Shown: positions 1 to 7,136 of the stretch, in pieces
How positions within the stretch are numbered: position 1 is the first letter of the stretch
Layout: the number at the start of each line of letters is the position of its first letter
Source: Oscillospiraceae bacterium
GTDB lineage: Bacteria; Bacillota; Clostridia; Saccharofermentanales; Saccharofermentanaceae
Reading direction: 5' to 3'
Assembly: GCA_902780785.1 (NCBI GenBank)
Contig: CACZGS010000003.1
Location: 214,351-278,350 of the forward strand
Length of the DNA: 64,000 bases
The notes under the pieces: model-generated
The model's database searches: none
What the model saw: only the letters and a program-made list of their open reading frames with translations
Told to the model about the DNA's origin: nothing
Made by a program: the position numbers and the translations under genes

Positions 1-1723
1 AGAGTGACCTCAGCGTAACTGAGAGCTGTGATGCGACGGAAGATACGCTTATCGAATACTGGATCGGAAGCTCGATGACAAGAAGACCGTAAACATTCTC
101 ACCGACAAAAAGAGGAGCTACGATCATGGTACGTCTAGTTGAATCGTCTACAAATTCATTCTCGAAAATATACTCGGTACGAAGGAGCTGCAGCTCTTCT
201 GAAGGAGTCTTTATTTCCTTTCCCTCGCTGTATGCTTTAAGCAGGATCGATGCAGGTACTCTCCAGTTGTTTTCGCCGTGGTTCTTAACATTGCCCTGGA
301 AAAGATAAAGCATCGACTTCGTAAAACCTAATCCGTAGAGGCCTCCCAAAAGGTTCTCATAAGGGATCTCCGAGCCGCCCTCGTTAAGGAAGACTTCTCC
401 CATCTGGCGGTTTACGACGCTTCTCATTCTCTCGTTTCTTCTTCTCGCGGAATTTGCAGGAAGTATGCCCGAGAAAGCAAGGCGTCTGTAAAACTTCGTG
501 AAGACATCATTGATAAGGTCTCTGTCAGCCTCGTTATCTATCAGGCTTAATGACTTGTTCTGCATCGTCTGAAGGACATTGAAGAACTTCTCTCTTGTAG
601 ACAGGACAAACAGATCGGACTTCAGGAGAACGGTGAACTTATCGTTCATCACTTCGATCATTGACTTTTTGTCTTCAGCCTGAAGGAATTCGATGTAGGA
701 ACTTACAAAACCATCCAGCGCAACTGTAATTGATCCGGAATCGACGAAATCATTGAACATGTATTCTTTAATGATCTTATAGACCTTATTATCGTCGATA
801 TCATTGCCCTCGATATGGAATCTCTTATACATTATCTCCGCATCGAAATCATCGCATCCGCAGGAGCTCCTCTGCACAAGATGTGTATCGACTGTCATGT
901 CCTTCAAAGCCGTTCCGTTGATGTAATTCTCAGCGTTCATTACGGCTTTATATGCAAGTGATGCAGAGCTTGCTTCAACAGTCGTCAGAGGCGGTTCCAA
1001 AGACACGGAGAAGATATCGTCATCGAATCCTACGACCATGATATCCTTTCCCGGAGTAAGACCTCTTCTTGCAAGTTCATTGTATCCTCCGACTGCCATC
1101 GAGTCGTTCGCGAAAACCAGCGCATCAATGTCACTGTTCTTATCGAGCAATTCGCCCGTGACAGCTTCGCTTGCCATCGAGAAATCGCCAAATACGATCT
1201 TGTTCTCATCTACGGGAATGCCATGGTTTTCGAGCACCTGCTTATATATATCAAGTCTTTCCCTTGCATCCCTGTTCGTAACGGGTCCGGATACAAAACC
1301 GATATCTTTTGCGCCATGTCTTTCTATAAGGTGATCCAGCGTTTCTTTAAGGCCGGAAGCATTGTTGAACGTTACCGAATGATATCCTTCAAAGTCAGAG
1401 AAAAGACATACGATCGGGACCTTGGGCATCTTCTGCAAAAAGGCCTTCTGGGTCTCGATATCTGCTCTCGAACAGATGAGTCCCTGAAGGATGTAGATGA
1501 TATCCACATTTCTTTCGGTCGGAAGATCGAAGATCATGTTGTACTGATATTCATACTTCCTGTCGGCATATCTGCTGTCGGTCTTGCCGATGTAGTGGCC
1601 CGGGAAAACGAACAGATTGGCATCGATTGTTTTTGCCGCCTGCTCCGCACCTATGGCCGCCTGATTAGAAAAGAAATTGTCGATATCGTCTATTACCAGT
1701 CCGATATTCAGTTTACGTCCCAT
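1..1723 (-). CDS. LacI/PBP1-like sensor protein, 3' end outside window
   Basis: The frame is open from ATG 1723 to the window edge (574 codons, C-terminus missing). A strong Shine-Dalgarno (GGAAGGAG) precedes the ATG. Residues about 1-290 form a periplasmic-binding-protein type 1 fold of the LacI/GalR class: the start is MGRKLNIGLVIDDID, followed by 'FANDSMAVG' and 'VVGFDDD', and the domain closes with a Cys-Gly-Cys motif. There is no signal peptide and no N-terminal DNA-binding HTH, so it is expected to bind a small ligand in the cytoplasm. The remaining ~280 residues are not assigned; the last part, with 'VGENVYGLLVIE', resembles a GAF-like sensory domain. In the neighbouring gene the same kind of binding domain ends in a GGDEF domain, so an output domain may lie beyond the window. 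It follows the upstream sensor gene by 37 bases and is probably co-transcribed. The ligand is unknown. Confidence 0.85.
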   Translation of the reverse strand, partial: MGRKLNIGLVIDDIDNFFSNQAAIGAEQAAKTIDANLFVFPGHYIGKTDSRYADRKYEYQYNMIFDLPTERNVDIIYILQGLICSRADIETQKAFLQKMPKVPIVCLFSDFEGYHSVTFNNASGLKETLDHLIERHGAKDIGFVSGPVTNRDARERLDIYKQVLENHGIPVDENKIVFGDFSMASEAVTGELLDKNSDIDALVFANDSMAVGGYNELARRGLTPGKDIMVVGFDDDIFSVSLEPPLTTVEASSASLAYKAVMNAENYINGTALKDMTVDTHLVQRSSCGCDDFDAEIMYKRFHIEGNDIDDNKVYKIIKEYMFNDFVDSGSITVALDGFVSSYIEFLQAEDKKSMIEVMNDKFTVLLKSDLFVLSTREKFFNVLQTMQNKSLSLIDNEADRDLINDVFTKFYRRLAFSGILPANSARRRNERMRSVVNRQMGEVFLNEGGSEIPYENLLGGLYGLGFTKSMLYLFQGNVKNHGENNWRVPASILLKAYSEGKEIKTPSEELQLLRTEYIFENEFVDDSTRRTMIVAPLFVGENVYGLLVIELPIQYSISVSSVASQLSVTLRSL

Positions 1724-1760
1724 GTGTTTCTCCTTCCGTTCCTATTATCACCCTTAAAGA

Positions 1761-4700
1761 TCAGAAGCCGCGCAGACGTTTCCTTGCCATCTTGTCTGCA
1801 TACATTTTCGAATCGGCTTCAAGTATCATATCTTCGATATCTATATTACTGTCAATTATACGCTCTGCAATACCCAAGCTTGCGCTTACTTCGTAAGGCT
1901 TGTCGGTCATTGCCGGATCCTGATCTGCATACTGCTCTATCTCAAGTCTGATGCTCTTAACTTCATTCTCGAGCTTCTTATCACCTATTATCGCGAAAGC
2001 AAATTCATCACCGCCGTATCTTGCAGCGATGCCGTTGTCCTTAACATACTTCAGCATTGCCCTCGCAAGAGTCTGAATAGCGAAGTCGCCGTTCTCGTGT
2101 CCGTACGTATCGTTTATTGTCTTAAGCTTATCCATGTCGATCGAGAAGAGAGATAATATCCTGCCCTTATTTGAAGGCACGTTAAGGAGCTTATTGAGCA
2201 CCGTGAAAAATCCTCTTCTGTTATAAAGACCTGTTAAGAAATCCTGCTCCGAGAGCATCTCATTTGTCCTGCTCGCGGATATGAGCTTGCGGTTGTTATT
2301 GACCGCGTTAACGGCAGCGTTAATGAAGTTTCCGAACTCTTCGAATCTCTGCTCGGATCTCATCGATACTCTCGTGTAACCGTTTACTACATAACCGAAT
2401 GACTCTGTATTAGACCTTATCTGCTTGAACAGCAAAACGTTGATATTGCTGTCTTTTGCAAGGATCAGATCGTAATCCGGCATCGGGTATTTCATGCGGT
2501 AGAACTTCTGCGCGAAAGTATATTTATTCGCTCTTCCGTGGAATATCGAATGGCAGCATTCATCAGGCTCAACGATACCTACGAAGTAATACTGGCTCCG
2601 CCACATCCAGATGGAATTCTGCAGATTATCCGCGGCTTCATCCAAGTTCTCTGATGACGTCATTCTGGATACGAAACGTCCCATTTCGAGCATGTGTCTG
2701 AATGAATCCATGTTCTCTTCAGCCAGCACATCTACGGTCTTTGACCAAGGGAATTCGGAACGGTCCATGCATCCGCAGGACTGCATGTGCATTGCTCTGT
2801 AAGGGATCAGGAACGAATCGTTCTCGACCTTCTTTCCTTCTTTCCAATCGTTGATCCTCTTTAAGATCTGCTCAGGTATCTGATTATAATCAAGCTCGCA
2901 TGTAGTCAATACGGGATCGTTGAACTGGCCCTGCCAGATGCCGTCAAAACCCGTAACTATTACGTCTTCGGGAATGCGCTTTCCGTAACGCTTAAGCGCG
3001 TCCATGACGCCTACAGCCATCGAGTCATTGGCGCAGACGATCGCATCAGGAAGCTCGTAGCCGTTCTCCAGAAGATCGCACATAACCGTAAATGCGGGAG
3101 CCTGCCAGAAATCGCCGTAAAAGATATTTGCGGTAGAAGTCTTGATGCCGTGATCGTCAAGGACCTTCTTAAAGATCATGATACGTTCTTCGGAGAACGG
3201 ATTATCCCTGAATCCGCCGAACATGTCGAGCCTTCTCGCACCATGCACTTCTATGACGTGCTTTACCAGCTCTTCGAATGCCGAACCGTATTCAAAATCA
3301 GCATTGATGCAGCCTTTGACCGGACGCTGGAATGTTATTACCGGAACGCCCTTCTCATGCCCTATCTCAACGAGCCTGTCGATGACTTCCCTGCTCTTTA
3401 TCATCTCCCCGAAGATAATGATGCAGGCAAGATCCATCTTCAAAAGAAGATTGGCAAAATCAAGTTCCAGTTCAGTCTGGACAGGGTCCGGATTATCGAC
3501 ATTGAAAGTAAAGCTCGAGAGTATGAATCTGCTCTTTATCTCTTCAGTCTGCAATGCTTTCATGAACAGACTGTAGTTATCCGAATCGTCCCATACGCCG
3601 CACACTGCTATGAGCTTGCGCCTGTCTTCATTATTGATCCTTTTGCGCAGGAGAATATTGCGGATATGTATCGATGATTTTGAGAATGCATTGATCGCGA
3701 AAACAATGGAGGCGCTGTCATAATCCTTCGGAGCTTCAAAGACCATCCTGTGCTTCTGCCAGTTCCTGTCGAGCCTTATGGTATAAGGATCAGTGACCTG
3801 TTCGTCATCGTCGTCAGACTTGAAGATGCACCTTATCGTACGTTCTTCATCAGCTCTGCCGTCGAAAGAGAACTCGTAGAATTCACCTTTCTTAAAAGGA
3901 AATCCGCCCTGCAGAAGTCTTGTCTCACCGGACACTCCGGAGATGTATGAAGGCGTGATAATGAGCTCGTCTTCCATGAAGCTTACATTGGCATTTAAGT
4001 CGCCTTCAGCGACATAGAAAGCATTGGCAGTGTTATTGCTGTCTGAGTCCTCCGTATTTAGCGCCAGGACTCTTGCAGGCCTGTTTACCTGTCTGTTATA
4101 TCTCGGCTTCTGATAGACTCTTACATAGTCAACCAGGAGTTCAGAATCGTTAGCGTCTATCTCAGCTTTGTTATCACCTTTTCCAAGTCTATCGGAACCG
4201 ACGGAAACGCCTATTACAAGGTGGAACGGCTTATTGAACGGTGCAGGATAAGGTTCTTCGTTTTCGCCTGTTCTGGAGAACCAGTAAGACGTTCTGTAAT
4301 ATTCTTTTCCGTCACATGCGAAAATGATCTCATCCTGATCCCACTCGCATGAGAAGATATGGAAGTCATTGGAGAAATCCGTATTAAGTCTCTGAAAGCT
4401 CCCTGAACGCTGTGTGTAAGGATAACCGAAAGCAACACGGGAGACAGCTTCATCAGTCCTGTTTCCGGCGATCTCGACCATGTCGATCTGACCGTGCAAA
4501 GGAAACTCTTTATAGCATTCTGCATCCTTGTCATAGCCTTCAGTAGGCATAAGCCTGATATAGCTTAAAAGGCCCTTTGCCTTAGGCACTTTGATCCTTG
4601 CGATTATCTTGCCGTAGGTAAAATCCTTTTTGCCGATCGAAGTGATCCTGCCGGAAAGATATCTCATCTCACCGGAATTATTCGTAGTGATCTTTGGTCT

Positions 4701-4883
4701 TATGGAAAGGCAGCCGTCTTTTACTTCAATGCAGTCGGTTCCTGAGTATTCCTGCTTCTCGCCGTCGAGCCAGCCCGGCGCACGAGTCTCTGCGTTCCAG
4801 AACTCTTCCTTAAGCTGACCTTTATTAAATTCTTCAGCCCAGACAATATGATAATTGTCCGGCAGCGAGACCTTGTTACTCAT
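1761..4883 (-). CDS. GH16-like / carbohydrate-binding / LacI-like / GGDEF fusion protein
   Basis: This 1040-residue protein has no signal peptide or membrane segment. Residues ~10-258 look like a GH16 (laminarinase-type) jelly roll, from 'VWAEEF' to the closing 'VDYVRVYQ'. The catalytic signature E-x-D-x-x-E reads GQIDMVE (Q132, D134, E137), so the nucleophile Glu is Gln and hydrolysis is unlikely. Residues ~268-415 resemble a CBM4/9-type beta sandwich. Residues ~420-710 are a LacI/PBP1 ligand-binding fold ('CANDSMAVG', 'VTGFDG', Cys-Gly-Cys end). A ~150-residue linker leads to a diguanylate cyclase domain (~870-1040) with an intact GGDEF at 957-961; the RxxD inhibitory site is absent. I infer a cytoplasmic carbohydrate sensor that makes cyclic di-GMP. 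The ATG at 4883 lies 30 bases after the DUF47 stop and has only a weak ribosome site. Confidence 0.87.
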   Translation of the reverse strand: MSNKVSLPDNYHIVWAEEFNKGQLKEEFWNAETRAPGWLDGEKQEYSGTDCIEVKDGCLSIRPKITTNNSGEMRYLSGRITSIGKKDFTYGKIIARIKVPKAKGLLSYIRLMPTEGYDKDAECYKEFPLHGQIDMVEIAGNRTDEAVSRVAFGYPYTQRSGSFQRLNTDFSNDFHIFSCEWDQDEIIFACDGKEYYRTSYWFSRTGENEEPYPAPFNKPFHLVIGVSVGSDRLGKGDNKAEIDANDSELLVDYVRVYQKPRYNRQVNRPARVLALNTEDSDSNNTANAFYVAEGDLNANVSFMEDELIITPSYISGVSGETRLLQGGFPFKKGEFYEFSFDGRADEERTIRCIFKSDDDDEQVTDPYTIRLDRNWQKHRMVFEAPKDYDSASIVFAINAFSKSSIHIRNILLRKRINNEDRRKLIAVCGVWDDSDNYSLFMKALQTEEIKSRFILSSFTFNVDNPDPVQTELELDFANLLLKMDLACIIIFGEMIKSREVIDRLVEIGHEKGVPVITFQRPVKGCINADFEYGSAFEELVKHVIEVHGARRLDMFGGFRDNPFSEERIMIFKKVLDDHGIKTSTANIFYGDFWQAPAFTVMCDLLENGYELPDAIVCANDSMAVGVMDALKRYGKRIPEDVIVTGFDGIWQGQFNDPVLTTCELDYNQIPEQILKRINDWKEGKKVENDSFLIPYRAMHMQSCGCMDRSEFPWSKTVDVLAEENMDSFRHMLEMGRFVSRMTSSENLDEAADNLQNSIWMWRSQYYFVGIVEPDECCHSIFHGRANKYTFAQKFYRMKYPMPDYDLILAKDSNINVLLFKQIRSNTESFGYVVNGYTRVSMRSEQRFEEFGNFINAAVNAVNNNRKLISASRTNEMLSEQDFLTGLYNRRGFFTVLNKLLNVPSNKGRILSLFSIDMDKLKTINDTYGHENGDFAIQTLARAMLKYVKDNGIAARYGGDEFAFAIIGDKKLENEVKSIRLEIEQYADQDPAMTDKPYEVSASLGIAERIIDSNIDIEDMILEADSKMYADKMARKRLRGF

Positions 4884-4913
4884 TGAACCCTTATTCCGTG
4901 AGAATGACGGATC

Positions 4914-5570
4914 TTACTTGTTATCTACTGCCCAAACGTCAGTGTCGTTGCTCCTAGCCATAACGTATTTATAGCAGTCGTCAGCACTGACTTCGAATGC
5001 CTTGAAAATATCCTTTACAGCATCGTAGATCGCTTTGCATCTGATGATGTCGACAGTGTCGTGTGCCTGTGAGAAAAGGCCGAAGATAAGCATGTCGTAC
5101 ATCTTGTAGAAGTCGACCTTGAATGCATCGAATTCATTGATGGCTCTTAAGAATAATTCCTTATTCTCAGGCTCATATGTGCGCAGGATATTAAGGAGAT
5201 GCATCTCCTTCTTAACGCAGCCGGCAATGGCATTTACGCTTGCCTTCATGCCGGGATTAACTGTTCTTGTGTTGTAACGGACGATAGTCATGGAAAGCTC
5301 ATCTACCATATCGATACAGTCTTCGATATGTCTGGCCATCTGGAAAATAGTGATCCTCTTCTCGGGATCCTGCTCGACCTGATGGAGCTTGTCTGCAAAT
5401 GCGTGGAAAATATGGTCGCCGTCATCTTCGAGCTTGTTGATGCGTCTGGAGATCGCTACTCTGTCTTCTATCTTTTCGAGCATTCCGAGGAGCTCGACAC
5501 ATTCTTCATTAAGAATCTCAGACAACTGCTGAGCGTGATCAAATAAATATTCGCGATCTTCGTTATTCAT
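4914..5570 (-). CDS. DUF47 (PhoU-like) family protein
   Basis: This 218-residue all-helical protein fits the DUF47/PhoU-like family: acidic helices with 'LEDDGDHIFHAF' in the first third and 'ARHIEDCIDMVDEL' in the middle. Family members are cytoplasmic, bind metal clusters, and are often encoded next to low-affinity phosphate (Pit) transporters; no such transporter is seen here. The ATG at 5570 is chosen over an upstream in-frame TTG (5594) because GGAGG lies ten bases before it. It is the first gene of the unit that continues into the two LacI-like sensor genes, and a good promoter lies at 5615-5644. The role is inferred from family only; the link to the sensors may be simple co-transcription. 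Confidence 0.8.
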   Translation of the reverse strand: MNNEDREYLFDHAQQLSEILNEECVELLGMLEKIEDRVAISRRINKLEDDGDHIFHAFADKLHQVEQDPEKRITIFQMARHIEDCIDMVDELSMTIVRYNTRTVNPGMKASVNAIAGCVKKEMHLLNILRTYEPENKELFLRAINEFDAFKVDFYKMYDMLIFGLFSQAHDTVDIIRCKAIYDAVKDIFKAFEVSADDCYKYVMARSNDTDVWAVDNK

Positions 5571-5614
5571 TAAACCAAATCCTCCGGACACCAAATAAGA
5601 CTACTACATCGTTT

Positions 5615-5644
5615 ATTATATATTAACAAAGATATTTTATTCAA
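5615..5644 (-). promoter_or_regulatory. Sigma-A-type promoter of the DUF47-sensor unit
   Basis: Minus strand: -35 TTGAAT (5639-5644), an 18-base spacer, and -10 TATAAT (5615-5620), about 45 bases before the DUF47 start. Confidence 0.65.
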
Positions 5645-5681
5645 GATAATTTACAGTATCAAAGACGGATCTGAGGCAAAG

Positions 5682-5720
5682 AAAAAGGGTTGTCACAAGA
5701 CAACCCGTTATTTCTTTTTT
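5682..5720 (-). terminator. Terminator after sepF
   Basis: A perfect 8-bp stem GGGTTGTC/GACAACCC (5687-5694 and 5699-5706) with a 4-base loop. It is followed on the minus strand by five T (5682-5686) and on the plus strand by a T-rich tail, so it could work in both directions. It separates sepF from the DUF47 unit. Confidence 0.85.
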
Positions 5721-5737
5721 GTTTGTTAAGTTAAGTA

Positions 5738-6220
5738 TTAGAGAGCGGAAACCTTTGTGCCGATCTGCTCAGCTTCCTGATTCTCAACAACGAGGTTTAC
5801 AGACTTAGGTGTGCAAACGAATGTTGTCTTAACAGGTGTAGGCTCAACTCTTCCGCCTAATGCATAAACACCGCCGGAGATGTAGTCAACTACTCTCTGA
5901 TTCTTATCTGTGTTTGTGAGGTTGCAGATAACGATGTGGCCTTCACGGATGTGATCGCAAACGATCTGGCTTGTTCTGATGTCATAAGGTGTGAGCATTA
6001 TGACTGTTGCGTTGTGCTGCATTACAGGTGTAGTAACTGCGGGCTGCTCCTGAACGAAGGTGCGAGGCTCCTCATAGTAAGACTCCTCTGCAATAGGCTC
6101 TTGCTCGTATGCATCTTCTTCAATGTAGCCCTCTTCCTCACCGTAATAGTTTTCTTCCATCTCATCTTCTACTGGTGTGAACATGCTTCCGAAGAAATTC
6201 TTAACGTTAAAAGTGCCCAT
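5738..6220 (-). CDS. sepF: Cell division protein SepF
   Basis: SepF helps anchor and align FtsZ filaments at the septum. The 160-residue protein begins MGTFNVKNFF, an N-terminal amphipathic segment of the membrane-targeting type. It then has an acidic Glu/Tyr-rich linker (~20-60) and the conserved DUF552 core from about 70 ('MLTPYDIRTSQIV', 'VICNLTN', 'QRVVDYISGGVYALGG'). I chose ATG 6220 rather than an upstream ATG at 6259 because AAGGAGG lies just before it and because SepF proteins start this way. It sits downstream of yggS, as in many Gram-positive division clusters, but has its own promoter in the 177-base gap. Confidence 0.95.
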   Translation of the reverse strand: MGTFNVKNFFGSMFTPVEDEMEENYYGEEEGYIEEDAYEQEPIAEESYYEEPRTFVQEQPAVTTPVMQHNATVIMLTPYDIRTSQIVCDHIREGHIVICNLTNTDKNQRVVDYISGGVYALGGRVEPTPVKTTFVCTPKSVNLVVENQEAEQIGTKVSAL

Positions 6221-6277
6221 TTGTTTTTCCTCCTTAATAATTCGCCCGACCAAGGACATTCATATAAGATACTTCGG

Positions 6278-6306
6278 ATATTAACGAACTTTGATTTTCG
6301 GCTCAA
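6278..6306 (-). promoter_or_regulatory. Candidate sepF promoter
   Basis: Minus strand: -35 TTGAGC (6301-6306), 17-base spacer, -10 TAATAT (6278-6283), about 58 bases before the sepF ATG. Confidence 0.55.
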
Positions 6307-6397
6307 TAGTTTTGGGCAATATGACACAAGAAGGTAACTTAACTCGGGGTTTTATTACAAAATGTAACAAAAATCAGGAATATTTTACCGAACATTG

Positions 6398-7135
6398 TTA
6401 CACAGGCTTATATTCGGCTCTGTTACCGAATATTGCCGTGCCGATCCTGATATGCGTGGAACCCTCTAAAATGGCGCTTCTATAGTCCTGGCTCATGCCC
6501 ATCGAAAGGACATTCCAGCTGTCCAGGCCCGTATATGACTTTAAGTCTTCATATATTACGCGCGTTTTAGCAAAGACTTCCCTGGCCTCGCCTTCATATG
6601 TCTCGATAGGAGCCATTGTCATAAGGCCGCAGAGCTTTATAGAGGGCATAGCCATTATCTTATCTATGGCGGGCTTTAATTCATGAGGCGCAAAGCCGTG
6701 CTTGCTCTCCTCGCCCGAAACATTCGCCTGTAACAAAACAGCGGTAGTAACATTGTTACTTTCAGATCTCTTGGATATCTCTTCTGCAAGTTCCACTGTA
6801 TTTACAGAATGTATAAGACTTGTTTTTCCGATAATATATTTAACCTTATTCTTCTGAAGAGTTCCGATGAGATGCCAGTTTACATCAAGCCCCAGGCTCG
6901 AAAAACGCTCGACCTTGGGTACCAGTTCCTGTACACGGTTCTCGCCCAGATCGATAAGTCCGCTGCAAGCTGCAGCCTCTGCATACTCCACAGGGAACAC
7001 CTTCGTGACACCGATCAGGGTCACGCTGCCGGGCTCTCTTCCTGCGAGAGCTTCTGCTTCTCTTATAGATTCTTTTACGGATAAGATATTATCTGAGATC
7101 TTGCTTTTAAGTTCTTCCGTGAAATCAAATTCCAT
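6398..7135 (-). CDS. yggS: YggS/PLPBP family pyridoxal phosphate homeostasis protein
   Basis: A 245-residue protein of the YggS/YlmE/PROSC family, which binds pyridoxal 5'-phosphate in an alanine-racemase-like TIM barrel and buffers PLP. Visible family marks are the Lys that forms the Schiff base (K45 in 'IGVTKVFP'), 'GENRVQEL', 'WHLIGTLQKNK' and 'LSMGMSQDY'. It begins one base after the stop of the HlyD-like gene and lies upstream of sepF, the common Gram-positive arrangement. The protein has no known catalytic activity; the role is from family knowledge. Confidence 0.95.
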   Translation of the reverse strand: MEFDFTEELKSKISDNILSVKESIREAEALAGREPGSVTLIGVTKVFPVEYAEAAACSGLIDLGENRVQELVPKVERFSSLGLDVNWHLIGTLQKNKVKYIIGKTSLIHSVNTVELAEEISKRSESNNVTTAVLLQANVSGEESKHGFAPHELKPAIDKIMAMPSIKLCGLMTMAPIETYEGEAREVFAKTRVIYEDLKSYTGLDSWNVLSMGMSQDYRSAILEGSTHIRIGTAIFGNRAEYKPV

Positions 7136-7136
7136 A

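Noticed and set aside
1223..1951. Plus-strand frame of 242 codons near the left end
   Set aside because: It lies opposite the two sensor genes and spans the gap between them; no family features and no ribosome site.
1761..4883. Active secreted beta-glucanase
   Set aside because: No signal peptide, nucleophile Glu replaced by Gln, and the protein ends in cytoplasmic signalling domains.
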